A DNA stretch of 64,000 bases from JABAQJ01 sp046327745 (GTDB lineage: Bacteria > Gemmatimonadota > Gemmatimonadetes > Gemmatimonadales > Gemmatimonadaceae): assembly GCA_046327745.1 (NCBI GenBank), contig JAXLXV010000012.1, forward strand, positions 1-64,000. Direction: 5' to 3'. Numbering within the stretch: the first letter of the stretch is position 1; each line of letters begins with the position of its first letter. Below the pieces are notes generated by a model, which worked only from the letters and a program-made list of their open reading frames with translations, was not told the DNA's origin and searched no databases. This document shows positions 17,281-25,929 of the stretch, piece after piece. The translations under genes were made by a program, and so were the position numbers.

Positions 17281-18438
17281 CTATGCCGCCTCAGCCGCGG
17301 AATCGAAACGACGAAGGATCTGGTAGAACGAGTCGCGCTCGGCGGGAACCTTCCCTGCACCTCGAATGAGTCGAAGCAGCGCATCCAGCGACATGGCTTG
17401 CGGAGTCTGTGCGCCCACGGCGTGATAGATCTTCTCCCGGACCACTGTGCCTTCAAGGTCGTTGACGCCGAAGTGCAAGGAGGTCTGGGAAAGCGCCGGA
17501 GTGACCATGATCCAGTGCGACTTCACATGGTCGAAGTTGTCGAGGAACAGGCGCCCGACCGCTAGCATGCGCAGGTCATCGAATCCCGTGGAGGATCTTC
17601 CCTGCCGACCGAGTCGCACGCCGAGCTCGTTGTCGTCTGGGTGATACGCGAGCGGAATGTACGCCAGAAATCCGCCGGTCTCGTCCTGAAGGTCGCGAAG
17701 CATCTGCAGGTGTTGCACGCGATCGTCGATCGTTTCCACGTGCCCATACAGCATGGTGCAGTTCGAACGAATGCCCAGCTGGTGCGCGGCGCGGTGCACG
17801 CCGATGTAGTCAGCTCCGCCGAGCTTCTTGTCTGCGATCTGCTCGCGTACGGCCGCGGAAAACGTTTCGGCACCTCCGCCGGGAAGCGTGTCCAGACCGG
17901 CGTCTCGCAGGGCGATCAGGACGTCGGCCCAGGACATCTTCTCGATGCGGGCGAGGTGCGCAATCTCGACGGCGGTCAGTGCCTTGATGTGTACCTGCGG
18001 GTGCTCGCGCTTGAGTGCACGGAACATCGCTGTGTAGTACTCGAGACCGGCCTGCATATCGAGTCCGCCCACGATGTGGAACTCGCGAGTCAAGCCATTC
18101 CGCGCGTGTTCAGCTTCAGCGAGCACCTGTTCCAGCGTGTATCTGTAGGCACCGTCTTCCTTCGGCAAACGCGCGTACCCGCAGAAGACGCATGTTTTCC
18201 GCAGAATGCACACGTTGGTCGGATTGATGTGCTGATTGGCGGCAAAGGTGACCACGTCCCCGTGGCGTGCTCGGTTGGCGGCGTTCGCCATGGCGCCAAC
18301 TCCGAGCAGGTCTGCGGACCGATACAACGTGGCCGCATCGGCGGACGTCAGCCGTTCGCCCCGCGAGAGCTTGTCTGCGATCGGTGTGAGCGCGGGATCG
18401 CGAAGGCTGCTGCGGGGCACTTCGACCTGATGTGGCAC
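17281..18438 (-). CDS. mqnE: Aminodeoxyfutalosine synthase, radical SAM
   Basis: 385 residues from a GTG at 18438. HINPTNVC opens the cluster loop, which reads C77-ILRKT-C83-VF-C86, that is CX5CX2C, two residues longer than the CX3CX2C normally quoted for this family. GGLDMQAGLEYY, LPGGGAETFS and YGHVETIDDRVQHL match MqnE. It joins 3-enolpyruvylbenzoate to SAM to make 6-amino-6-deoxyfutalosine. mqnE-mqnA-mqnC are consecutive; mqnB and mqnD are not in the window. The gene follows fabF by three bases, tying quinone and fatty acid synthesis into one transcript. Confidence 0.92.
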   Translation of the reverse strand: MPHQVEVPRSSLRDPALTPIADKLSRGERLTSADAATLYRSADLLGVGAMANAANRARHGDVVTFAANQHINPTNVCILRKTCVFCGYARLPKEDGAYRYTLEQVLAEAEHARNGLTREFHIVGGLDMQAGLEYYTAMFRALKREHPQVHIKALTAVEIAHLARIEKMSWADVLIALRDAGLDTLPGGGAETFSAAVREQIADKKLGGADYIGVHRAAHQLGIRSNCTMLYGHVETIDDRVQHLQMLRDLQDETGGFLAYIPLAYHPDDNELGVRLGRQGRSSTGFDDLRMLAVGRLFLDNFDHVKSHWIMVTPALSQTSLHFGVNDLEGTVVREKIYHAVGAQTPQAMSLDALLRLIRGAGKVPAERDSFYQILRRFDSAAEAA

Positions 18439-18441
18439 GGC

Positions 18442-19683
18442 TTACTCCCGGTATCGGCGAATCGCGAGCGTAACGTTGTGTCCGCCGAAGCCAAAGCTAT
18501 TGGAGAGGGCCACCTCAACGTCGCGATGCACCGGCTTGTTCGGCGTATAGTTGAGGTCACAGGCCGGGTCCGGATTCGTCAGGTTAATCGTGGGAGGAAT
18601 GACGCCCTCCAGGATCGTCTTGACGCAGATGACCGCTTCGATGGCGCCCGCCGCACCCAGCGTGTGTCCGGTGCACGACTTGGTCGAGGAGATGTTGACC
18701 GCGCCGGCGTGTTCACCGAAGACAGCCTTGATCGCCGTCGTTTCGTTGGCGTCGTTGAATGGCGTGGACGTGCCATGCGCGTTGATGTATTGCACCTGCG
18801 ATGGGTCGACGCCAGCATCCTTCATCGCGCGCTTCATGGACTTCTGCGCGCCAGCGCCTTCCGGGGCCGGCTGCGTGAAGTGATAGGCGTCGGCGGTTGC
18901 GCCGTACCCCACCAGTTCGGCAAGGATCTTCGCTCCCCGACGCTTGGCGTGCTCCAACTCCTCGAGTACCAGCGTCGCCGCCCCTTCCCCCATCACAAAG
19001 CCATCGCGCTCTTTGTCGAACGGGCGCGATGCCGTCTTCGGGTCGTCGTTCCTGCGAGACATGGCTTGCATGGTAGCAAAGCCAGCGACGCCGATCGGGG
19101 TGATAGCGGCTTCGGTCCCACCCGCCAAGACGATGTCGGCATCCCCATACTGCACCAGCCGCATGGCGTCACCTAACGCGTGAGCGCTGGTGGCGCACGC
19201 AGACACAGTGGCGTAATTCGGACCCTTCAGTCCGAGGCGCATGGAGACCACGCCGGCGCCCATGTCGGCGATGAGCCACGGAATGAAGAACGGCGACACC
19301 TTACTCGGTCCGCGCTGCATGAACACGGTGTGCTCTTCCTCAAACGTCTTGAGCCCGCCGATTCCCGAGCCGATCACCACGCCGGCCATGTCCGGGTCGA
19401 AGTTCTCGGCGTTCAGACCGGCGTCCCGATAGGCCATCACCGACGCGGACAGCGCAAACTGGATGTATGGATCCATCTTGCGCGCATCCTTCTTGTCCAT
19501 GTACAGCGACAAGTCCAGATCCTTCACCTCGCACGCAAAGCGCACGGTGAAGTTGGTGGTGTCGAATTTCTTGATGTCCTGGGCGCCGGAGACGCCGTTG
19601 AGGAGCGATTGCCACGTGGTCGCCACGTCGTTGCCAACTGGCGTGACAGCCCCCATCCCCGTGACGACTACGCGGCGCTTCAT
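18442..19683 (-). CDS. fabF: 3-oxoacyl-[acyl-carrier-protein] synthase II
   Basis: 413 residues, full length. The condensing triad is Cys163 (SACATSAHAL), His303 (NAHGTSTPFND) and His340 with Lys335 (STKSCTGHTLGAAG). It elongates acyl-ACP with malonyl-ACP in type II fatty acid synthesis. The ATG overlaps the acpP stop (TGATG), the common acpP-fabF pairing. The following gene is mqnE rather than rnc, unlike many other bacteria. Confidence 0.98.
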   Translation of the reverse strand: MKRRVVVTGMGAVTPVGNDVATTWQSLLNGVSGAQDIKKFDTTNFTVRFACEVKDLDLSLYMDKKDARKMDPYIQFALSASVMAYRDAGLNAENFDPDMAGVVIGSGIGGLKTFEEEHTVFMQRGPSKVSPFFIPWLIADMGAGVVSMRLGLKGPNYATVSACATSAHALGDAMRLVQYGDADIVLAGGTEAAITPIGVAGFATMQAMSRRNDDPKTASRPFDKERDGFVMGEGAATLVLEELEHAKRRGAKILAELVGYGATADAYHFTQPAPEGAGAQKSMKRAMKDAGVDPSQVQYINAHGTSTPFNDANETTAIKAVFGEHAGAVNISSTKSCTGHTLGAAGAIEAVICVKTILEGVIPPTINLTNPDPACDLNYTPNKPVHRDVEVALSNSFGFGGHNVTLAIRRYRE

Positions 19684-19922
19684 CAGGCGGGCACCTTCTC
19701 ACCGAGGTACTTCAGTGCGTCGCCCACCGTGCGAAGCTTTTCGGCATCCTCATCCGGGATGTCGATGTTGAACTCCTTCTCGAACTCCATCACCAGCTCG
19801 ACGATGTCCAGGCTGTCGGCGCCGAGATCTTCGATGAAGCTCGCATCATCGGTGAGCTTCTCGCGCTCAACGCCCAATTCCTTCTCGATGATGTCCTTCA
19901 CCTTTGCGGTATGGTCAGCCAT
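19683..19922 (-). CDS. acpP: Acyl carrier protein
   Basis: 79 residues, strongly acidic. The phosphopantetheine site is Ser37 in LGADSLDIVEL. It carries growing acyl chains for the Fab enzymes encoded on both sides. A purine-rich GAGGGGG lies about eight bases before the ATG and is the clearest ribosome binding site in this cluster, fitting a highly expressed protein. A 66-base gap separates it from fabG. Confidence 0.99.
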   Translation of the reverse strand: MADHTAKVKDIIEKELGVEREKLTDDASFIEDLGADSLDIVELVMEFEKEFNIDIPDEDAEKLRTVGDALKYLGEKVPA

Positions 19923-19988
19923 TGATGGTTCCCCCTCGACGGGTTTGAAAAGAAGTCGCTGAAAGATAAACAGGGATGCGAATCGGCG

Positions 19989-20726
19989 TTACATCACCAT
20001 GCCGCCATCGACCACCAGTACTTGGCCCGTGATGTAGGCAGATAGGTCAGACGACAAGAAGGCGACCAGACCGGCGATATCCTCCGGGGTCCCAAGACGA
20101 CCCAGCGGGATTTGTCCGCTCATGGCGGTCTTGGCTTCTGGGGTCATGGCGGCTGTCATGTCGGTAGCGATGAACCCGGGAGCCACCACATTGACCAGGA
20201 TGTTTCGGGAGGCGTACTCCTTGGCAATCGACTTGCTCAAGCCAATCAGCCCCGCCTTGCTGGCCGCGTAATTGGCCTGCCCCTTGTTGCCGACCAAGCC
20301 GACAATGCTGGCGACGTTGATGACCCGCCCCCACTTCTTCTTCATCATCAGCCGCGTTGCCGACCGCATGGTCAGAAAGGCGGCCCGGAGGTTGGCATCG
20401 ATCACCGTCTGCCAGTCCTCGTCCGTCATTCGCAACATCAGGTTGTCGCGCGTGAGTCCGGCATTGTTAACGAGGATATCGACGCCCCCGATGGCCTGCA
20501 CGGCACGATCGACCAAGCCGGTCGCCGCCGCGGCATCGGTCAGGTCGCAGGCGAGCCCGCGGGCGTCATTGTCCAGCGTGGCGGCGACTTCGTCTGCCTT
20601 GCCTTGATCGCGCCCAACGACCGCCACACGCGCGCCCGCCGAGGCGAGCGTCTGGGCGATCGCGCGCCCGATGCCCCGGGTGCTGCCGGTGACGAGGGCG
20701 GTCTTACCGGTCAGGTCAATCTTCAT
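19989..20726 (-). CDS. fabG: 3-oxoacyl-[acyl-carrier-protein] reductase
   Basis: 245 residues from the ATG at 20726, which overlaps the fabD stop by four bases. It is a short-chain dehydrogenase with TGSTRGIG (13-20) for NADPH, NNAG at 87-90, and the catalytic Ser140, Tyr153 and Lys157 (NYAASKAG). The C-terminal GQVLVVDGGMVM is typical of FabG. It reduces 3-oxoacyl-ACP, the first reductive step of each elongation round. Confidence 0.97.
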   Translation of the reverse strand: MKIDLTGKTALVTGSTRGIGRAIAQTLASAGARVAVVGRDQGKADEVAATLDNDARGLACDLTDAAAATGLVDRAVQAIGGVDILVNNAGLTRDNLMLRMTDEDWQTVIDANLRAAFLTMRSATRLMMKKKWGRVINVASIVGLVGNKGQANYAASKAGLIGLSKSIAKEYASRNILVNVVAPGFIATDMTAAMTPEAKTAMSGQIPLGRLGTPEDIAGLVAFLSSDLSAYITGQVLVVDGGMVM

Positions 20727-21670
20727 GCGGGAAGGCGAGCGAGGAGTTGATCGACGTCGGCGGAGGTTCCACACGACATTGTTTGAGCCGACGGGGCGAT
20801 CTTCTTGAGAAGGCCGGTCAATACCGTTCCGGGCCCCATTTCCACGAACAGCGCCGTGGGAAAGTCGGCGACCAGCCGCTGGACCAGTTCCGTCCAGCGA
20901 ACCGGCGACGTCAGCTGATCCACCAGCAATCGCCGGCCTTCCTCCGCGTCGGTGACTGGGGACGCCGTCACGTTGGCGTACACGGGCACCGACGGGGGCG
21001 ACAGATGGCTGCTGGCCAAGGCCGCGGCGAGTCCGTCGCGCGCAGGTGTCATGAGGGGCGAATGGAACGCGCCGGAGACGTTCAGCTTCATGGCGCGCTT
21101 GAACCCTGCCTCCTTCATGAGCTCAATGGCCTTGTCCACGCCGGAGACTTCGCCGGAGATGACCACCTGCCCTGGGCAGTTGTAGTTGGCGGCCACGACC
21201 TGGCCGCCGTCAGGTGCAGCGGACGCGCGTTCGCAGTACCGCTCCACCGGCTCTGGCGGATCCCCCAAGATCGCTGCCATGGTCCCAGGGCGAGCGAGTC
21301 CCGTTTCGTACATTAGGACCCCGCGACGCCGGACCAAGCGCACCGCGTCTTCCAGCGCCAAGCCACCGACAGCGTGCCAGGCCGTGAATTCGCCTAGCGA
21401 GTGACCGGCCGCCGCCCGCACGAAGGGTCGCGCGCGCTCGGCCACGGCGTGCCAAACCGCCGCGCCATGCGCGAGCAACGCCGGTTGCGCGTTGTGGGTC
21501 TGCGTGAGCACGTCCGCCGGTCCTTCGAAACACAAGCTCGACAGGGACTCGCCTAACGCGGCATCCGCGCGGGCGAACACGTCGCGGGCTGCCGGCACGC
21601 TGGCAGCCAGATCCTTGCCCATGCCGGGCTTCTGCGACCCCTGACCGGGGAACAACAGCACCAATTCCAT
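20723..21670 (-). CDS. fabD: Malonyl-CoA:ACP transacylase
   Basis: 315 residues. LLFPGQGSQKPGMG at the start, the nucleophile Ser in AGHSLGEF near residue 91, and the conserved SGAFHSPLM with catalytic His near 200. It loads malonate onto ACP. Four-base overlap with fabG downstream and four bases after fabH upstream place it within a compact plsX-fabH-fabD-fabG-acpP-fabF set. Confidence 0.97.
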   Translation of the reverse strand: MELVLLFPGQGSQKPGMGKDLAASVPAARDVFARADAALGESLSSLCFEGPADVLTQTHNAQPALLAHGAAVWHAVAERARPFVRAAAGHSLGEFTAWHAVGGLALEDAVRLVRRRGVLMYETGLARPGTMAAILGDPPEPVERYCERASAAPDGGQVVAANYNCPGQVVISGEVSGVDKAIELMKEAGFKRAMKLNVSGAFHSPLMTPARDGLAAALASSHLSPPSVPVYANVTASPVTDAEEGRRLLVDQLTSPVRWTELVQRLVADFPTALFVEMGPGTVLTGLLKKIAPSAQTMSCGTSADVDQLLARLPA

Positions 21671-21674
21671 TCGC

Positions 21675-22664
21675 CTAAAAACGCAGGACCACCGACGCCC
21701 AGGTAAATCCGGCGCCGAAGGCCACCAACAGCACGTTCATTCCCTCGGTAATCCGTCCACTGGCCATGGCCTCCTCCAGCGCGATCGCCACCGAGGCTGA
21801 CGACGTATTGCCGTAGCGATCGACGTTGACGAACACTTTCTCCATCGGCACTCCGGCATGCTTGGCCGTTGCTTCGATGATCCGAATGTTCGCCTGGTGC
21901 GGAATGAGCAGGTCGATGTCGGCGCCTGTCAGCTTCGCGCCGTCGAGCGCACGATCTGTTGCCTCCGTCATGGAGCGGACGGCGTGACGGAAGACTTCGC
22001 GTCCTTCCATCTTGATGTAGAACGATCGGTCGTGCAGTGCCTTTTCATCGAATGGCTCGGCAGCTCCACCAGTCGGGCGATGCAGCAGGTCGGCGAGCGT
22101 GCCGTCACTACGGAAGTAGGTCGACAGGATGCCCTTTCCACCGCGCGACTTCTTCAGGACGGCGGCGCCAGAGCCATCGCCGAACAGCACGCAGGTGGAC
22201 CGGTCCTTCCAGTCGACGATGGCACTGAGCTTTTCCGTGCCAACGACCAAGCAGGTTTCGGCATTGCCCCCCTGCATGAGCCCTTCAGCGACGATCAGTC
22301 CGTACAGGAACGATGAGCAGGCCGCCGAGACGTCGAACGCGGCGGCTCGCTTGGCGCCGAGCACGGCCTGCAGCTCCACCGCCGTCGCTGGGAGGAGTCG
22401 GTCGGGGGATGCCGTGCCCAACACGATGACGTCGATCTCACCCGGTGTGACGCCGGCGCGTTCCATGGCGATGCGCGATGCCTGCTCGGACATGCTCGTG
22501 TTCGTCTCGTCCGGCCCGGCGATCCGGCGTTCCCGAATGCCGGTGCGCTGGACGATCCACGCATCGTCCGTCTCCAGGCCTAACGCGGCGAAGTCCTCGT
22601 TCTTCATGATCCTTCGCGGCGCGAACTTGCCAATGCCCGCGATGTAGGCCACCGGGCGTTTCAT
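21675..22664 (-). CDS. fabH: 3-oxoacyl-[acyl-carrier-protein] synthase III
   Basis: 329 residues. The catalytic triad is Cys116 (DVSAACSSFLYG), His256 (IPHQANIRI) and Asn286 (YGNTSSAS). It starts fatty acid synthesis by condensing acetyl- or branched acyl-CoA with malonyl-ACP. The ATG overlaps the plsX stop by four bases. Primer preference (straight or branched) cannot be read from the sequence alone. Confidence 0.98.
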   Translation of the reverse strand: MKRPVAYIAGIGKFAPRRIMKNEDFAALGLETDDAWIVQRTGIRERRIAGPDETNTSMSEQASRIAMERAGVTPGEIDVIVLGTASPDRLLPATAVELQAVLGAKRAAAFDVSAACSSFLYGLIVAEGLMQGGNAETCLVVGTEKLSAIVDWKDRSTCVLFGDGSGAAVLKKSRGGKGILSTYFRSDGTLADLLHRPTGGAAEPFDEKALHDRSFYIKMEGREVFRHAVRSMTEATDRALDGAKLTGADIDLLIPHQANIRIIEATAKHAGVPMEKVFVNVDRYGNTSSASVAIALEEAMASGRITEGMNVLLVAFGAGFTWASVVLRF

Positions 22665-23680
22665 GACTGCGCTCCGTTTTCGGACAGCCGGCGCCCGATG
22701 TGTTCGTTCATACGCGACTCGACCGCGCGAATGGCCACACCAATGGCTCCACGAATGGCCTTGGCGCTCGACTTTCCGTGCGAGATGATGCTGACGCCCT
22801 TAACGCCGAGCAGTGGCGCGCCACCCACCTCGGAGTAATCCAGGTGCTTGAGCGCTGGCGCCAGCTGCTCACGCGAGAGTCCACCGTGCTCGCGCAGCAT
22901 GCCCAGGATCATGGGAGCGATAGCCTCATAGAACTTGAGCAGCACGTTGCCCACAAAGCCATCACACACGACCACGTCAATCGGACCGCGGTCGCTGGCG
23001 CCTAACGGGATGTCGCGCCCTTCCACGTTCCCTTGGAAGCGCAGCCCTGACTGCAGCAGCAGCTGATGGGCCTCCTTGGTGACCGCGTTGCCCTTCTCAG
23101 GCTCCTCACCAATGCTCAGCAGCCCGACGACGGGATCCGTCCGTCCCAGGATATCCTCGGCGTACACGGCACCTAGGCGAGCGAACTGCACGAGCTCGTG
23201 CGCGTTGCAGTCGACGTTTGCCCCGGAATCCAACACCACCACGGATTGCCGCGCGGTAGGAAACACCGTGCTGATGGCGGGCCGATTCAGACCTTGATGC
23301 ATTCGCAGCACCATCGTGGACACGGCCATCTGGGCGCCGGTGTTGCCCGCGGATACGAACGCATCGGACCGACCCTCGACTTGGAGCCGAAGGCCAATGT
23401 GCATGGAGCTGTTCGGCTTCCCGCGAAGGGCGGCGCTGGGTTTTTCGGACATCTCAATCACTTCCGGCGCCTCGACCAGCTCAATGCGCTCACGATGCGC
23501 GCGCATGGCCGAATAGGCCCCGGTCAGATGGGTCTCCAGCTGTCGCTGAATGACGTCCACCTGCCCGACGAGTTGAAGGATGTGATCGGGACCCAATTCG
23601 TGAAGCGCCAGCAGCGCTCCAGCGACGGTGGCGTCGGGGGCGAAATCGCCCCCCATCGCGTCCAGCGCGACTCGCGCCAA
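22661..23680 (-). CDS. plsX: Phosphate acyltransferase PlsX
   Basis: About 339 residues. The best start is a TTG at 23680, three bases past the rpmF stop, giving LARVALDAMGGDFAPDATV, the canonical PlsX opening. Further blocks are MSEKPSAALRGKPNSSMH, SAGNTGAQMAVS and CDGFVGNVLLKFYEA. It makes acyl-phosphate from acyl-ACP, the first dedicated step of phospholipid synthesis via PlsY. The order yceD-rpmF-plsX-fabH is widely conserved in bacteria. Confidence 0.96.
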   Translation of the reverse strand: MARVALDAMGGDFAPDATVAGALLALHELGPDHILQLVGQVDVIQRQLETHLTGAYSAMRAHRERIELVEAPEVIEMSEKPSAALRGKPNSSMHIGLRLQVEGRSDAFVSAGNTGAQMAVSTMVLRMHQGLNRPAISTVFPTARQSVVVLDSGANVDCNAHELVQFARLGAVYAEDILGRTDPVVGLLSIGEEPEKGNAVTKEAHQLLLQSGLRFQGNVEGRDIPLGASDRGPIDVVVCDGFVGNVLLKFYEAIAPMILGMLREHGGLSREQLAPALKHLDYSEVGGAPLLGVKGVSIISHGKSSAKAIRGAIGVAIRAVESRMNEHIGRRLSENGAQS

Positions 23681-23682
23681 GG

Positions 23683-23865
23683 TTACGCTTCCCGGGCCGC
23701 GACTCGCTGTTCGCCCGCATAGTAGCCGCACTCCGCACACACCCGGTGAGGGCGCTTCGGGCTCTGGCAACGCGGGCACTTCTGCAGGACAATCGCCGGC
23801 GCGGTCTTGTGCGTGTTCCGCGCGCGCTTCTTGCGCTTGGACGTACGTCTCTTCGGTACAGCCAT
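23683..23865 (-). CDS. rpmF: 50S ribosomal protein L32
   Basis: 60 residues beginning MAVPKRRTSKRKKRARNTHK, the invariant basic start. Four cysteines in CPRCQ and CAECGYY form the zinc ribbon, so this is the zinc-binding (C+) form. It belongs to the large ribosomal subunit. It sits between yceD and plsX as in many genomes. Confidence 0.98.
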   Translation of the reverse strand: MAVPKRRTSKRKKRARNTHKTAPAIVLQKCPRCQSPKRPHRVCAECGYYAGEQRVAAREA

Positions 23866-23895
23866 CGGAGTCGTTAGGTAAAAAGGTTCAGCTGG

Positions 23896-24402
23896 TCAGG
23901 TAGTTCCGCGCGCCTTGCGCAAGCCATCCCACCGGCTATCGGTTGTAGGTTCACACCCACAAGGTCCGTCATTCAGGTCAGCGCCACACTGCGGGCACAG
24001 CCCTTTGCAATCGTCGCGACACACCATGAACGACGGTGCCGCCAGGATCCACTGCTCCCGAACCGCAGGGCGAACGTCTAGTTCCCGCGACCGGGCTCCA
24101 ATCAGGTACACATCCGGATCGTCAATCTCGTCGTCGCCTTCTCGTGCGAATAGCACGTGCATTTCTTCGCCCACCGGCCGCGTGACCGGCTTCAGGCACC
24201 GACGACACGTGCCGGTGACTTCCCCGGACAGCGCGCCGCTGAAATAAAAGCGATCTGAGCCCGCTGACGAGAGTCGACCGGTAACTTGGACGCTAGCCAC
24301 TGGCTTCGCCTCGGCATCGCCCCAGATCGGATCGTCCGATCTCAGCTCGCCATCGACATGGACCGCGTGGGAGCCGAGCGTTGAAAGGTCGAAGGACAGC
24401 AT
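23896..24402 (-). CDS. DUF177/YceD-family protein (23S rRNA accumulation protein)
   Basis: 168 residues. The family pattern is clear: SGEVTGTCRRCLKPVTRPV in the middle and CRDDCKGLCPQCGADLNDGPC near the end, two CxxC-type pairs likely binding zinc, separated by an acidic DDEIDDPDVYLI segment. In other bacteria YceD is linked to 23S rRNA maturation and is encoded next to rpmF, as here. A promoter-like element ends only eight bases before the ATG, so the transcript may be nearly leaderless. Confidence 0.92.
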   Translation of the reverse strand: MLSFDLSTLGSHAVHVDGELRSDDPIWGDAEAKPVASVQVTGRLSSAGSDRFYFSGALSGEVTGTCRRCLKPVTRPVGEEMHVLFAREGDDEIDDPDVYLIGARSRELDVRPAVREQWILAAPSFMVCRDDCKGLCPQCGADLNDGPCGCEPTTDSRWDGLRKARGTT

Positions 24403-24410
24403 AGCCGCGC

Positions 24411-24439
24411 AATTTAGCGCACTTCCGGACGGCGTTCAA
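24411..24439 (-). promoter_or_regulatory. Candidate promoter of the yceD-rpmF-plsX-fab operon
   Basis: On the minus strand TTGAAC (24434-24439), a 17-base spacer, then TAAATT (24411-24416). The predicted start site is near 24404, two bases before the yceD ATG at 24402. Sequence match only. Confidence 0.5.
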
Positions 24440-24549
24440 GTCGGCCTGACAACGAGACTTACGCCAAAGTCAAGGGTTTACAGCCCTTTCCTCCGCCGCT
24501 GAGCCCCTGCCTACCCATCGCGCGCGGCCCGACGCCCCCACGGAACAGG

Positions 24550-24583
24550 AAAAGGCGCCCGGTGGCTTGAGCCACCGAGCGCC
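24550..24583 (-). terminator. Rho-independent terminator of ndk
   Basis: After the ndk stop the minus strand reads GGCGCTCGGTGGCT, a CA loop, then AGCCACCGGGCGCC and TTTT. One mismatched pair interrupts a 14-base stem. It ends the sucC-sucD-ndk unit before the yceD promoter region. Confidence 0.85.
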
Positions 24584-24603
24584 TCGGGAGTCCATCGCCC
24601 ACC

Positions 24604-25032
24604 TTATCGATTGGCGATCAATTCGGTCTCCGAGAAGAAGAAACGAGATTCGCGTTCGGCGTTGTCGTCGGAGTCTGACGCGTGGATGGCGTTTCGCTCC
24701 TTTGACTCCGCGTACAGCTTCCGCACCGTACCGTCTGCGGCCTCTGACGGGTCCGTCGCCCCGATCACGCGGCGTAACTCGGCCACCGCGTCGTCTCGTT
24801 CCAGAACCATCGGCATGCACTTACCCGACGTCATGAACGTGACGAGCGATCGGAAGAACGGACGTTCCTTGTGGACCTCGTAAAATCCCTCGGCCTGCGT
24901 CGTCGACAGCTGCATGACGCGGGTCGCGATAATCTTGAAGCCGGCTGCCTCCAGATGCGCGACAATTTTGCCGGCCTTGACCGACGCGAACGCGTCGGGT
25001 TTGACAATGGTGAGTGTTCGCTTGCCAGCCAT
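24604..25032 (-). CDS. ndk: Nucleoside diphosphate kinase
   Basis: 142 residues. RTLTIVKPDAF at the start, and the phospho-accepting His117 in RNAIHASDSDDNAERE. It equalises NTP pools using ATP. It follows sucD by 24 bases; NDK often associates physically and genetically with succinyl-CoA synthetase, whose product ATP or GTP it can interconvert. It is followed by a strong terminator. Confidence 0.98.
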   Translation of the reverse strand: MAGKRTLTIVKPDAFASVKAGKIVAHLEAAGFKIIATRVMQLSTTQAEGFYEVHKERPFFRSLVTFMTSGKCMPMVLERDDAVAELRRVIGATDPSEAADGTVRKLYAESKERNAIHASDSDDNAERESRFFFSETELIANR

Positions 25033-25056
25033 ATGAGTGTTCGAGCTCCTGAATTC

Positions 25057-25929
25057 CTAGTGTAAGCGCTGCTTGACGAGATCGACGAAGTCGATCGGGC
25101 GACGGGCGACGCCCATGCCTGCGGCTTCAAAGGAGGCAATCTTCTCAGCTGCCGTCCCGGCCGATCCAGAGATAATCGCACCGGCGTGTCCCATGCGGCG
25201 ACCCGGCGGCGCCGTCTGCCCTGCGATGAAGCCGACCACCGGCTTGGTCATCTTGTTCTTGATGTACGTGGCGGCATCCTGTTCGTCCGTTCCGCCGATT
25301 TCTCCCATCATGCACACGACCTTCGTTTGCGGGTCCGCCTCGAATGCGGCAAGGCAGTCGATGAAGTTCGTGCCGTTGATCGGGTCGCCGCCAATTCCAA
25401 CGCACGTCGTTTGCCCGATGCCTGCCCGTGTGAGCTGATAGACGATCTCGTACGTGAGCGTTCCCGAACGCGAGACGACGCCGACCGGGCCGGGCGTGCA
25501 GATGCGGCCCGGAATGATGCCGACCTTCGATTGCGACGGCGAAATCAGTCCTGGGCAATTCGGACCAATCAATCGCGCTCCCTTCTCTTTCACAAAGGGG
25601 TACACGCGCGTCATGTCGAGCACTGGAACGCCTTCAGTGATCGCGACGATCAGCTGCACTCCTGCCTCGGCGGCCTCCATGATGGCATCGGCGGCGAACA
25701 TGGGTGGCACGTAGATCACCGAGCAGGTGGCGCCGGTCGCGTTCACCGCATCGGCGACCGTGTGGAAGACTGGCACGCTATTCTCGAACTTCTGTCCACC
25801 CTTGCCGGGCGTCACGCCTGCAACGATCCGCGTGCCGTACTCAATCATCTGCTTCGTATGGAACGATCCGTCGCGGCCCGTGATGCCCTGCACCACTACG
25901 GTCGTATCCTTGTTGATGAAGATGCTCAC
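25057..25929 (-). CDS. sucD: Succinyl-CoA synthetase, alpha subunit
   Basis: 290 residues from a GTG at 25929 overlapping the sucC stop. The CoA-binding Rossmann domain has VVQGITGRDGSFHTKQMIEYG. GPNCPGLISPSQSKVGIIPG precedes the ligase domain, where His248 (RRMGHAGAIISG) is the phosphorylated residue. With SucC it converts succinyl-CoA to succinate with substrate-level phosphorylation in the TCA cycle. Confidence 0.98.
   Translation of the reverse strand: MSIFINKDTTVVVQGITGRDGSFHTKQMIEYGTRIVAGVTPGKGGQKFENSVPVFHTVADAVNATGATCSVIYVPPMFAADAIMEAAEAGVQLIVAITEGVPVLDMTRVYPFVKEKGARLIGPNCPGLISPSQSKVGIIPGRICTPGPVGVVSRSGTLTYEIVYQLTRAGIGQTTCVGIGGDPINGTNFIDCLAAFEADPQTKVVCMMGEIGGTDEQDAATYIKNKMTKPVVGFIAGQTAPPGRRMGHAGAIISGSAGTAAEKIASFEAAGMGVARRPIDFVDLVKQRLH

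Noticed and set aside
17641..19176. Plus-strand open frame of about 510 codons
   Set aside because: It is antisense to mqnE and fabF, which are unmistakable; its product has no domain-like features.
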